Source of the DNA: Terriglobia bacterium
GTDB taxonomy: Bacteria; Acidobacteriota; Terriglobia; UBA7540
DNA length: 41,965 nucleotides
NCBI GenBank assembly: GCA_030040315.1
Contig: JASHTY010000106.1
Span: 1-41,965, forward strand
Direction: 5' to 3'
The notes beneath the pieces were generated by a model, which did not search any database, was not told the DNA's origin, and worked only from the letters and a program-made list of their open reading frames with translations. Made by a program: the position numbers and the translations under genes. Of the stretch, positions 32,730 to 40,909 are shown piece after piece (within the stretch, counting starts at the first letter, position 1; every line of letters starts with the position of its first letter).

Positions 32730-34349
32730 CTACCAAAAAATGATATTCAACACCACGCAGAGTCCCAATATTCCCAGCGCAAGCATTCCCGGGCGCTGAT
32801 ACCAGGGCAGGTGCGCGGTCTTGGGCCGGGGAGTCAGAGAATAGACCAGGCCCACCAGCTCCTCCTCCTTGCGCGGCTTGGTAAACCAGCTCACTGCCAC
32901 GGTCACCACAAAGCACGTGGCAAACGCGTAGATCGCCTGATAAAAGTTTGCGGTCATGGCGCTGGGATAGTGGATGTAATTGTAGTGGTAAAACAAGTAG
33001 TGCGTTGCTGCGGCCACAATTCCGCAGAGCAGCCCCCAGAATCCTGAGTGCGCGCTGGCGCGCTTCCAGAACATTCCCAGCAGGAACGTGCCGAACAGCG
33101 GCGCATTGAAAAATGCGAACAGGAGTTGGAGATAGTCCATCAGGTTGTTGAACCGGAGAACAATGAACGCGGTGCAGATTCCAACGATGACGGCGAACAA
33201 CGTCGCCGCCCGGCCCATGGTGACGTAGTGCCGGTCGTCCTTCCCAGGATTGATGTGGGTTTGATAGATGTCAAACGTCCAGACGGTGTTGAATGCGGTT
33301 ACGTTGCCGGCCATCCCGGACATAAAGCTGGCCAGCAAGGCGGTCAGGCCGATGCCCAGCAATCCGGAAGGGTAGAAGCGGCCCAGCAGAGCAGGCAGAG
33401 CGTTATCGTATCGTCCGTCCAACAGCAGTTTGGTGGTGGGGTCCAGCGAAATCGCCACTAATCCCGGCAGAACCACCAACAACGGGAAAAACATTTTGGG
33501 GATCGCGGCGATGAGGGGTGTTCGCTCGGCCGCCGCCATGTCCTTCGCCGCCAGGCCGCGCTGGATGACCAGAAAGTCCGTGCACCAGTAGCCGAACGAC
33601 AGGACGAAGCCCAGGCCAAAGATCGTTCCAAACCAGTCGACTCCCAGGGGGTTTTCCGAGGCATGCCAGATGTTCGCCCAGGTGTGCGCGTATCCGGGAG
33701 TGGGCAACGTGGCGAGGGTGGCGTTCAATCCCGCGAACCCTCCCACCGCTTTAAGGCCCAGGATCGCCAGCGGGAGGAAGCCGAAGACAATCAGGAAGAA
33801 TTGCAGAACCTCGTTGTAGATGGATGAAGTCAGCCCGCCCAGATAAATATAGATCGCCACTACCACGGCGGAAGCCACGACGCTGGCATCAAATCGCCAA
33901 TGCAGCAGGCGCTGAAAAAGAATGGCCATTGCGTACAGGTCGACACCGGAAACCAGCAGCGTCATCACGGCAAAAGAGAGCGCATTCAACGTGCGGGTCT
34001 TTTCATCGTAGCGCTTGCGCAGGAATTCTGGCACGCTGCGCACCTTACTGCCGTAATAGAAGGGCATCATGAAGACGCCCACGAAACACATGGCGGGGAT
34101 GGCCGCCAGCCAGTAGAAGTGGTTCACGTACATGCCGTATTTGGCAGCATTGGCTGCCTGGCCGATCACCTCCAGCGCGCCGAGGTTTGCGGACATGAAC
34201 GCCAGCCCGGTAATCCAGCCCGGAATCGAGCGCCCGGAGAGGAAAAAATCCTCGCTGGTTTTCATCCGCCCGCGCAGCGCGAAACCGATTCCCAATACAA
34301 AGATGAAATAAATTGCGATGATGGCGTAATCGACAAGATGCGGTCGCAT
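32730..34349 (-). CDS. Sodium:solute symporter, probably for galactose
   Basis: A 539-residue SSS-family transporter with about 13-14 hydrophobic segments. Family words include YFIFVLGIGFALRGRMKTSEDFFLSGRSIPGW, GLAFMSANLGALEVIGQAANAAKYGM and LASFMSGMAGNVTAFNTVWTFDIY. First gene of an operon with galT and galK, hence galactose (or a galactoside) is the likely cargo, driven by Na+. AGGAGG lies very close (2 nt) to the ATG. The nearest relative by recall is the SGLT subgroup; the substrate is inferred from the neighbours. Confidence 0.9.
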   Translation of the reverse strand: MRPHLVDYAIIAIYFIFVLGIGFALRGRMKTSEDFFLSGRSIPGWITGLAFMSANLGALEVIGQAANAAKYGMYVNHFYWLAAIPAMCFVGVFMMPFYYGSKVRSVPEFLRKRYDEKTRTLNALSFAVMTLLVSGVDLYAMAILFQRLLHWRFDASVVASAVVVAIYIYLGGLTSSIYNEVLQFFLIVFGFLPLAILGLKAVGGFAGLNATLATLPTPGYAHTWANIWHASENPLGVDWFGTIFGLGFVLSFGYWCTDFLVIQRGLAAKDMAAAERTPLIAAIPKMFFPLLVVLPGLVAISLDPTTKLLLDGRYDNALPALLGRFYPSGLLGIGLTALLASFMSGMAGNVTAFNTVWTFDIYQTHINPGKDDRHYVTMGRAATLFAVIVGICTAFIVLRFNNLMDYLQLLFAFFNAPLFGTFLLGMFWKRASAHSGFWGLLCGIVAAATHYLFYHYNYIHYPSAMTANFYQAIYAFATCFVVTVAVSWFTKPRKEEELVGLVYSLTPRPKTAHLPWYQRPGMLALGILGLCVVLNIIFW

Positions 34350-34641
34350 TGCCTCCTCACAAACCGGCGCAACATTATCTCAAACCAGACTTCGAGTAAA
34401 CCCCGGACTGCACAAAGAAGTGATGCCTTCGATTTCGATTCAGTTCAGGCGAGCCTGTTGTTTATTGCAGGGCGAATCCTTCCGTCCGGCTCGCTGAGGC
34501 ATTCCATGCTGTGGCGGTTTCATCCTGAGACGAATACCGGCGAACCATAGGAGCAACGCGCACCGGGACGGCACTCTACCATACGCATGTCTGGGGATCG
34601 TTTTTCAGTTTACCCACTTTTGCTTTGTGCTCGTTGGAAGT
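34350..34641. other. Gene-free region upstream of the galactose operon
   Basis: No frame with a ribosome-binding site or family resemblance. It should hold the promoter and any operator for the galactose operon, but no convincing -35/-10 pair or long dyad was seen. Confidence 0.5.
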
Positions 34642-35355
34642 TCAAGTTCTCCCAAGGACGGGGACGCTTACTGACTGGATGGCTTGCGCATCATCGCTCA
34701 GCAGGAAGTGAATGACCTTGGCAACTTCTGCGGTCGAAACCCACTTGGTGAAGTCAGCCGAAGGCATGGCCCGTCGGTTCGCTTCAGTGTCCATGGTTCC
34801 GGGAAGAACGCAGTGCGCGTGGATATCGTGCCCCTTCAGTTCACTGGCGAGAATCTCCGTGAGCTGAAGGACAGCACCCTTCGAAACGGCGTAAGCGGCA
34901 ATGCCCGCTCCGCCGCCGTTCAGTATCGCTCCACTTGAAACCGTGACAATTCTGCCGAAGTTCCATTTGATCATCGCCGGCACTGCGGCGCGCGCGGCGA
35001 GAAATACCGTCCGCAGGTTCAGATCAAACAAGTGATCCCAGGTTTCCTCGGAGGTTTCGTAAGTTTTGCCTGCCGCAAATCCGCCGGCGATGCACACCAG
35101 GAAATCAATATGCTCCCAGCGGGTAACAACGTCTGCCATCGTGCGATCGACATCGGCGAACCTGGTAAAATCGGCTTTTGTCCCCCAGAGTCGTTCGCGG
35201 GCTGCGTTAGCGCGCTTTTGAAGCGCTGCCCATTCCTCGTCCACGATATACGGCACGGCCACACGCGCGCCGCTATTGGCGAGATCGAGCGCAACGGCGC
35301 TGCCCAACGCGCCCGTTCCGCCCGTCACGATTGCCACTCGATCGCTAAAGTCCAT
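34642..35355 (-). CDS. SDR-family oxidoreductase
   Basis: A 237-residue short-chain dehydrogenase, substrate unknown. Cofactor motif VAIVTGGTGALGSAVALDL; the usual NAG appears as CIAGGFAAG; catalytic Ser in VTVSSGAI and the YAVSK Tyr/Lys pair are present, so it should be active. The cofactor loop GTGALG differs from the GIG form of FabG-like proteins. GGGAGAG lies 9 nt before the ATG. It stands alone, with no linked pathway genes. Confidence 0.88.
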   Translation of the reverse strand: MDFSDRVAIVTGGTGALGSAVALDLANSGARVAVPYIVDEEWAALQKRANAARERLWGTKADFTRFADVDRTMADVVTRWEHIDFLVCIAGGFAAGKTYETSEETWDHLFDLNLRTVFLAARAAVPAMIKWNFGRIVTVSSGAILNGGGAGIAAYAVSKGAVLQLTEILASELKGHDIHAHCVLPGTMDTEANRRAMPSADFTKWVSTAEVAKVIHFLLSDDAQAIQSVSVPVLGRT

Positions 35356-35571
35356 TGAAAAGATCTCTCCCTCAACTAAATTCTTGTAATCCGAATGATA
35401 GCAGACGAAGCATTAAGCCGTGGGGATGAATCAACCCGCACCGATTTTACCCCGCCCTTCGAAAATCGGTTGGCTCGCCCCCACAAAGGTTTGCAGTTGA
35501 TGCTAATTTGACCATGACCTTTTTGACTTACTATCGTCTCGGGAATACCATGGCGCATCGAGGAATTCAAG

Positions 35572-36774
35572 GTGAGCTTGTTGGGCAAGACCCTGGCACA
35601 TTACGAAATTGGAGAGACCCTGGGCGAAGGCGGTTCGGGAGTTGTCTACCGCGGACGCGATTTGCGACTAGATCGGCAGGTAGCGATCAAAGTCCTCGGG
35701 GAGACACGGCGTGACGCCGATCTCGCCTGGGGTCGGGTGCTGCGCGAGGCGCGCCTGGCATCACAGTTGAACCACCCGAATATCGCGGCCATTTACGACC
35801 TTGGAGAAGATGAAGGCCGCGCTTTTGTCGTGATGGAATTTGTTCAGGGCCTGCAGCTCTCAGACCTGATCCCCGAAGGCGGTATGCCTTTGGAGCAAGT
35901 CTTGCGATACGCCGTGCAAATCGCCGCGGCGCTGGCTTATGCCCACCAGCAGGGCGTCATTCACGGTGATCTGAAGGGTTCAAACATCATTGTGACTCCG
36001 GAAGGAAACGTCAAACTTCTGGATTTCGGTCTCGGCCGGATGATTCCGCAGGAGGGCACAGGGGAAATGACAAGTTCGCACCTGCCTCTCACCGAAACCG
36101 GGGCCACGGGTGGCACCCTGCCGTATCTTGCGCCGGAAGTTCTGCGCGGCAGCGCCACAAGCGTTCAAAGCGACGTTTGGGCGCTTGGAGTCATGCTCTA
36201 TCAAATGGTCACAGGCCACCTGCCATTCCGCGGCGCCACGCCATTTGATTTAAGCCTGGAGATTATGGTGGGAGCGCCCGAGAAGTTGGATTCGATTCCC
36301 GAGCCGCTCAGGTCAACGCTGCGACGCTGCATGGAAAAGGATCCTTCGCGCCGGCTCTCGCAGCTGGGTGAAATTGCACAAGCGCTCGGGGGCAGTTCAG
36401 ACGGCGTCGAGTCCACGCCCCAAGCGATTTCGAATGCCGCGGGCGAGCCGATTGTCCCACGCTCGCCTTTGCGGCGGCGAGTGTGGTGGTGGGCAGGAGG
36501 GGCAACGGCAACTCTCGTGTTGGCTCTGGCGGGTTTATATGTTGGGACCCGCCACGATGTGCCACAAAGCCTCCCGATCGCCCCTTCGACCAACGGCGTC
36601 AAGGATTTGCATACGGGAGACCCCCTGGTCAAAGTCTGGGTGAATACCAGTTCAGGGACATATCATTGCCCAGGTTCGCGATGGTACGGTAAGACTCAGG
36701 AAGGGCAATATATGACTCAAAAAGAGGCACAGAGTAAGGGCTATCACGCCGCTTCAAACCGCATGTGCATGTAG
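35572..36774 (+). CDS. Membrane-anchored serine/threonine protein kinase
   Basis: A 400-residue bacterial Hanks-type kinase. The catalytic domain covers residues 11-270: glycine loop LGEGGSGVVYRG, VAIK lysine at about 40, catalytic loop VIHGDLKGSNI at about 128-138 and DFGLG at about 151. The usual HRD Arg is Gly here, so activation-loop control may differ. One membrane helix (about 304-325) is followed by a short external tail with YHCPGSRWYGKTQ and GYHAASNRMCM, a Cys/Tyr pattern like that of small secreted domains, possibly a sensor. Start is GTG with GAGGA 7 nt upstream. The substrate is unknown; a pilin-like gene lies downstream on the other strand. Confidence 0.9.
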   Translation: MSLLGKTLAHYEIGETLGEGGSGVVYRGRDLRLDRQVAIKVLGETRRDADLAWGRVLREARLASQLNHPNIAAIYDLGEDEGRAFVVMEFVQGLQLSDLIPEGGMPLEQVLRYAVQIAAALAYAHQQGVIHGDLKGSNIIVTPEGNVKLLDFGLGRMIPQEGTGEMTSSHLPLTETGATGGTLPYLAPEVLRGSATSVQSDVWALGVMLYQMVTGHLPFRGATPFDLSLEIMVGAPEKLDSIPEPLRSTLRRCMEKDPSRRLSQLGEIAQALGGSSDGVESTPQAISNAAGEPIVPRSPLRRRVWWWAGGATATLVLALAGLYVGTRHDVPQSLPIAPSTNGVKDLHTGDPLVKVWVNTSSGTYHCPGSRWYGKTQEGQYMTQKEAQSKGYHAASNRMCM

Positions 36775-36838
36775 ATGGACAAACTCTCATCGTGGTCTTC
36801 ACGAAGTAAGAGTTATGGACCCACGCAGGATGCCAACT

Positions 36839-37327
36839 CTAGTCGCCCACGGCCGAATCGGTTGAAGCCGCAGGTTGGGTCCCATTGGCAGTAATTACAA
36901 AGCTCTGGTCGGTGTAATAGTACATGCCGCCAGTTTGGCCGTAGGTAGAAGGATTGGCTTGCAGCGTGTACCCATTGGTCGTAGCGTTTGCTGAGTCGTA
37001 CAAGGTGGGGGTATAGAAAAAGCTGTAGCCGCTCTTGTATCCGCCGGCCAGAACTTCGTCAATCAAGCCGGCAGCCGTCGAGGTGGTTTGTTGGCCATTC
37101 GGCGGAGGAGCCAGCAAGGAAAGGGCGCTCGAGAACCCGCCAGGATAAGTGGTTGAATAGGTTACCTCGGCAGTTGAAATCACCCGCAAGCTTTCGATCG
37201 CGGAAGCCTGATTCGCGGCGATTCGGCTGCGCAGAAAGTTGGGGATGGCAATCGCGGCGATGATAAGAATGATGGCGACAACGATTAACAGCTCGATAAG
37301 TGAAAAACCCCGCTGGTCGTGATGCAT
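36839..37327 (-). CDS. Type IV pilin-like protein
   Basis: A 162-residue prepilin. After a short leader (MHHDQRG) comes the processing site and first helix FSLIELLIVVAIILIIAAIAIPNFLRSRIAANQASAIESLR, with Glu at position 5 of the mature form, as in pilins and pseudopilins. The C-terminal domain is rich in Thr/Ser/Tyr/Gly, as in short acidobacterial and Geobacter-like pilins, with no Cys pair. GGAGGG lies 9 nt before the ATG. No assembly genes (pilB/C/D) are present, so major pilin versus pseudopilin cannot be told. Confidence 0.9.
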   Translation of the reverse strand: MHHDQRGFSLIELLIVVAIILIIAAIAIPNFLRSRIAANQASAIESLRVISTAEVTYSTTYPGGFSSALSLLAPPPNGQQTTSTAAGLIDEVLAGGYKSGYSFFYTPTLYDSANATTNGYTLQANPSTYGQTGGMYYYTDQSFVITANGTQPAASTDSAVGD

Positions 37328-37643
37328 GCTCTAACCCTCCCCCACAGACGCAACACCAAGATAGATGCAACCTTCAAGGCTCTCACCCCGGCCTCTCAAC
37401 CCTAAGAGCACGTCAGATACCAACCTTTCCCCTCTCTTCGACTTCTGAGTAGTTGAAAATAGAGAGTTTGCGCAAGCAGCACTCGGGCATCCTACCATAA
37501 CCAGACAAAGGGGGGAAGTGCTATTGACAAAAAATGTCGTAGCCGCGAGCCCGCCGCCCTCTAGAAATCCCCAACCGCCATCGCCGATTACCGTAGGCAA
37601 GAACGCTTGTCAAAATGTAGCCTTCGGGGAGAGGTTCGAACCA
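37328..37643. promoter_or_regulatory. Gene-free region upstream of the pilin gene
   Basis: 316 nt without a credible gene. On the minus strand TTGACA (37608-37613) and TAATCG (37585-37590) are 17 nt apart and could start a leader of about 250 nt for the pilin. A GACA-AAAAA-TGTC dyad sits at about 37526-37538. No known riboswitch consensus (including GEMM) was recognised. Confidence 0.4.
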
Positions 37644-38816
37644 TCAGGATAAGTTTACCTCCGCGCCGCGCCGTTCGGCCGAGACGTATGCGCTGTAGAG
37701 CACCGCAATCGTGTCGCGCGCCAGTTCCCCGCTCGAAAGTGGTGAGCGGTTTGCGGCAAAGCTGGTCATGAAATCCTGGAACTCCTGCGGATAGCCGTGC
37801 TGCCAGTCTTCGTCCGGCGCTGGATTGCTCCAGCCCTGCTTGGTTCCGATTTTTTCCGTCACGTAAACGTCTTTCAGGAACTCCTCGCGAGGGTTGTAGG
37901 TCACCAGCGCATCCACCGGATTCAGGTTGCAGCGCGTGCGATGGTTGTTGGCGAAAACTTCCAGCCAGTTGTGCACTCCGCCCAGAACGATCTCCGTGGA
38001 AAACACGTCAGCCACCGTGCCATCCTCAAACGTCACATGCACCTGCCCGTAGTCTTCGATGTCTTCGTAGTTGGTGCGCAGGAAACCAGCGTCACGAAAA
38101 TTCTTGAGCCGGGTGATTTCGTGCGTGCGAGCGGAGACCGTGGCCGGGCGGATGGCCTTGCCGCCGGTCGCCTCACCCTCCACGCGCTTTAGGTGGAGAA
38201 TGGCCGACAGCGGATGGCATCCCTTACCCACTAGCGACCCGCCGCCGGAGAATTTCCAGATGCCGTAGTAGGGCGAATGCGACCCGCTGTGCGATTCGTC
38301 ACCGATCATCCACAGAATTTGCGCGCCACTTTTCTTCACAATCTCCGCTTCCTTGGTAATGGCGGGCGCGTAGACCCAGTTTTCCGCATATCCAAGCTGC
38401 TTTCCGGCGGCGCGAGCGGCCGTCAGAATGCGGTCGCAGCTTGCCATCGCCTCGCGCAGCATCACTTCTTTGCTGAAAGTGTCGCCGCGGAAATCCTGTG
38501 TGCCCGGGCCGTAGAAGCCCGTAAAAGGTTTTTCGATGATTACGTGCTTGCCGCGCTGGAAGGCCGCCACGGCCAGGGGCTCATGCGCTGAGCCCGGCGT
38601 GCAAAGGTCAATTACATCCACGGCGCCGCACAATGCTTCAAAGGTATCAAACGACTTGATTCCGCGTGTGAGTGCGAATGCCTCGCGCGACTCCGGCGAT
38701 TTCGCCGTAACGCCAACAACTTCAACGTTTACGCCATGGACGCGTCCCAAACCTGTCCAGTGAAATCGCGCCGCAAATTTCGCACCCACTAACCCCACTC
38801 TGATTGTTTTTGCCAT
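37644..38816 (-). CDS. Gfo/Idh/MocA-family oxidoreductase (cytoplasmic)
   Basis: A 390-residue NAD(P)-dependent sugar dehydrogenase-type protein without a signal peptide. The Rossmann motif is IRVGLVGAKFAARFH; the EKP motif is in VIIEKPFTGFYGPG; and KGCHPLSAILHLK and GDESHSGSHSPYYG belong to the substrate pocket. Start ATG at 38816 gives the family N-terminus; the frame has another ATG 4 codons upstream. Unlike the Tat-exported relative at 24139-25374 it stays in the cytoplasm. Substrate unknown; it lies between a pilin and a PHP metallohydrolase with no operon sign. Confidence 0.87.
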   Translation of the reverse strand: MAKTIRVGLVGAKFAARFHWTGLGRVHGVNVEVVGVTAKSPESREAFALTRGIKSFDTFEALCGAVDVIDLCTPGSAHEPLAVAAFQRGKHVIIEKPFTGFYGPGTQDFRGDTFSKEVMLREAMASCDRILTAARAAGKQLGYAENWVYAPAITKEAEIVKKSGAQILWMIGDESHSGSHSPYYGIWKFSGGGSLVGKGCHPLSAILHLKRVEGEATGGKAIRPATVSARTHEITRLKNFRDAGFLRTNYEDIEDYGQVHVTFEDGTVADVFSTEIVLGGVHNWLEVFANNHRTRCNLNPVDALVTYNPREEFLKDVYVTEKIGTKQGWSNPAPDEDWQHGYPQEFQDFMTSFAANRSPLSSGELARDTIAVLYSAYVSAERRGAEVNLS

Positions 38817-38907
38817 TCTGGTCCCCAATGCGGCGCCGGCACGGTCGCGCCGTAATTCAAATCAGGCTCGCTCTTCTGGAAGGAGAGAGATTCTATCACT
38901 TCAGCGG

Positions 38908-38960
38908 GTGGTATGGCCATCCTGGCCGTGTCATGGCACAGCCAAGAATGGCTCTGCCAC
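38908..38960. repeat. Palindromic intergenic element, family B, variant copy 3
   Basis: GTGGTATGGCCATCCTGGCC opens the element; the right half has TGGCACAGCC/GGCTCTGCCA in place of the ACGGGC/GCCCGT hairpin of other copies. Confidence 0.65.
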
Positions 38961-39003
38961 GAAATCTGTATGGGCAAATCGGCGCTTCGTCCTCTTCGCA
39001 CAC

Positions 39004-40737
39004 TTATCCAACAACCTTTATGAAAAACGCTCTTGCCGCCTGTATCGCCTGCAGCAGCGCTTCTCGATTGTGCTCCAAATGATCCGCCTCCACGCCGTCC
39101 GCGGCCTGGGGATCCTGGAGAATGGTCTGGATTCGGTCCTCGGCGAGGCGTGTCTCCAGGTCGGACAGTCGAGAAAGCCACTCACGCGCCACTTCCCTGG
39201 CTCGCGGCTGGGCGGTGAGCGGCGGGCTGCCCTCCACGGTTACATAAATTGCCGCGGAGTGTGCCACCGCGCCACTATTCAGGATCAGAAATGGCCGGTC
39301 GGGCGGGCTGGGTTCATCGATTTTGATCCCCGAAGCCCGGGCGGCAATCCAGCAGGTTTCCCGAACTTCGTAGGAAAACCGGAAGTCAATTTCCGAAACA
39401 TCGACAGCGCGCGGAAAACTTGCCACCACCGTTCCATTCACCACCAACTCCACGCGCTGCACTTCATCGCGCTTGGGATCGAAAAGCGCCTTGCCTTCGA
39501 TCGTTACCGTGCCCGGCTTTTTGAGGTCGATTTCATCACCCACATCGCGCCCATTGACCCGAAACTCCAGCATGGGGCCGTTGGTCACAAACGTTCTGCC
39601 CTTGCGAACCGCCTCCAGCCATGCGGTGTAGGTCAGCGGGCCATCGACTTTGGCGTAAAAGCGTTCGCGCCCGGGAAGGTTTACTCCGGCGCAGGGATAG
39701 TCCGTGCCGGCGGTGGGCGTGATGCGGAAGCCCAGGTTCAGCGCGTCGTACCAGACGTTGTAAACCAGATGCTCAAATTGCAGCACCTCCAGGAAATTCA
39801 GCGTGTCCGTCGGCAGGTCGATGGAAATACCGTACTGCGCGCCCTCGGAGATTCCAAAATGCGCATAGCCGGCAATGGCGCCCTGCTTCTGCGCCTCCTT
39901 GAAAAACAACTGGTAGATGACGTAGGCTTCCGGAAAATTGATGGGCGTGCGCCCGCCCAGAATAATTGCGTGGCCAAGAAAATGCGTGCGGGGATTCTCC
40001 TGCCCCGCCGCGATCAGATAATCGCCTTCGCGGTAGACTCCGGGCTCGCCGAAGGAATACTGTAGGGCGTTGTGAAAGCGCTTTTGCAACCCCCACTGAA
40101 GTAGATTGCCAATGTGCACATCCTCCGCCTGCATCCACTTCGAGAGGAATGGATTCAGCTCCTCAACCGGCCTCGCAATGTGCAGATGGTCGTCTGCGCT
40201 GTACCAGCCGTTGGCCGGCATGTTCACCCAGCGCGTCATCTCAACCGTCAGATTCGCGGTTTCACCGCTGCGAATTTGAATCGTTCGTTCCTGCACGCGG
40301 TACTCGGGCCCTTTGCGGATTTTCAGATGGTATTCGCCCGGCGGCAGTGAACTGACGGACTTGCCCACGCTATAGAACTGCGTCTTGCGATTGTAGGGAT
40401 TGATCAGATTCTTGGACATCACGGCGATGGCGCGTTCGAGCGTATAGTCGGCGGGAATCTCGCGGTCGACGCAGTCACCATCGATGGGCAGAGCGTCCTG
40501 CGCGGCGTGGCCGTGGCCCTCAGCATCAAGCAATTCCACTCGCGCGGGAACTGGGCGGTCGGAACCTTCGTCCGTCACCGTCAGCTCGAGCGTGCCGGAA
40601 TTGCTCTGCGGCGGAGCCGGCGCCGACGGGGCCACTTCGGCAGGCGGCCCAGCATTGGCCAGCAGAGGCGAGGCTCCTATTCCCAATGCGGAGCCTTGAA
40701 GAAAACGACGCCGGCCGATCCGTCGAGTGGGTTTCAT
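39004..40737 (-). CDS. CehA/McbA-type PHP metallohydrolase, Tat-exported
   Basis: A 577-residue protein. The N-terminus (RRIGRRRFLQGSALGIGASPLLANA) is a twin-arginine signal. Residues about 40-170 look like beta-sandwich carbohydrate-binding or carboxypeptidase-regulatory-like domains (GEYHLKIRKGPEYRVQERT). The PHP-type catalytic region follows: YSADDHLHIARP at about 177-188, IAGYAHFG, and TAGTDYPCAGVN as metal-binding motifs. CehA/McbA proteins hydrolyse carbaryl-type esters and phosphoesters, but the true substrate here is unknown. The start ATG agrees with the signal. Its 5' flank holds family B element copy 4. Confidence 0.85.
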   Translation of the reverse strand: MKPTRRIGRRRFLQGSALGIGASPLLANAGPPAEVAPSAPAPPQSNSGTLELTVTDEGSDRPVPARVELLDAEGHGHAAQDALPIDGDCVDREIPADYTLERAIAVMSKNLINPYNRKTQFYSVGKSVSSLPPGEYHLKIRKGPEYRVQERTIQIRSGETANLTVEMTRWVNMPANGWYSADDHLHIARPVEELNPFLSKWMQAEDVHIGNLLQWGLQKRFHNALQYSFGEPGVYREGDYLIAAGQENPRTHFLGHAIILGGRTPINFPEAYVIYQLFFKEAQKQGAIAGYAHFGISEGAQYGISIDLPTDTLNFLEVLQFEHLVYNVWYDALNLGFRITPTAGTDYPCAGVNLPGRERFYAKVDGPLTYTAWLEAVRKGRTFVTNGPMLEFRVNGRDVGDEIDLKKPGTVTIEGKALFDPKRDEVQRVELVVNGTVVASFPRAVDVSEIDFRFSYEVRETCWIAARASGIKIDEPSPPDRPFLILNSGAVAHSAAIYVTVEGSPPLTAQPRAREVAREWLSRLSDLETRLAEDRIQTILQDPQAADGVEADHLEHNREALLQAIQAARAFFIKVVG

Positions 40738-40835
40738 GATGGCGCCTCCCTGCGCAAAGGTTCGCGAATCAAACTCGCGCGGCGCACATCTTTTCCAACG
40801 ACTTCCAGTTTGTCAAAGCCTTTTTGAGGGGTTTC

Positions 40836-40883
40836 GTGGCATGGCCATCCTAGCCATAATCACGGGCAGAATGCCCGTGCCAC
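40836..40883. repeat. Palindromic intergenic element, family B, copy 4
   Basis: GTGGCATGGCCATCCTAGCC opens and GCCCGTGCCAC closes; ACGGGC/GCCCGT hairpin intact. Nearly the same as copy 1. Confidence 0.8.
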
Positions 40884-40909
40884 GGGGCAGGGGCACGCCA
40901 TGGTGCTCG

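Noticed and set aside
37330-37640. GEMM-type cyclic dinucleotide riboswitch before the pilin gene
   Set aside because: Considered because pilin genes sometimes carry one, but its conserved segments are absent.
37630-37645. tRNA T-loop-like GGTTCGAACC
   Set aside because: No matching acceptor or anticodon stems nearby; probably chance.
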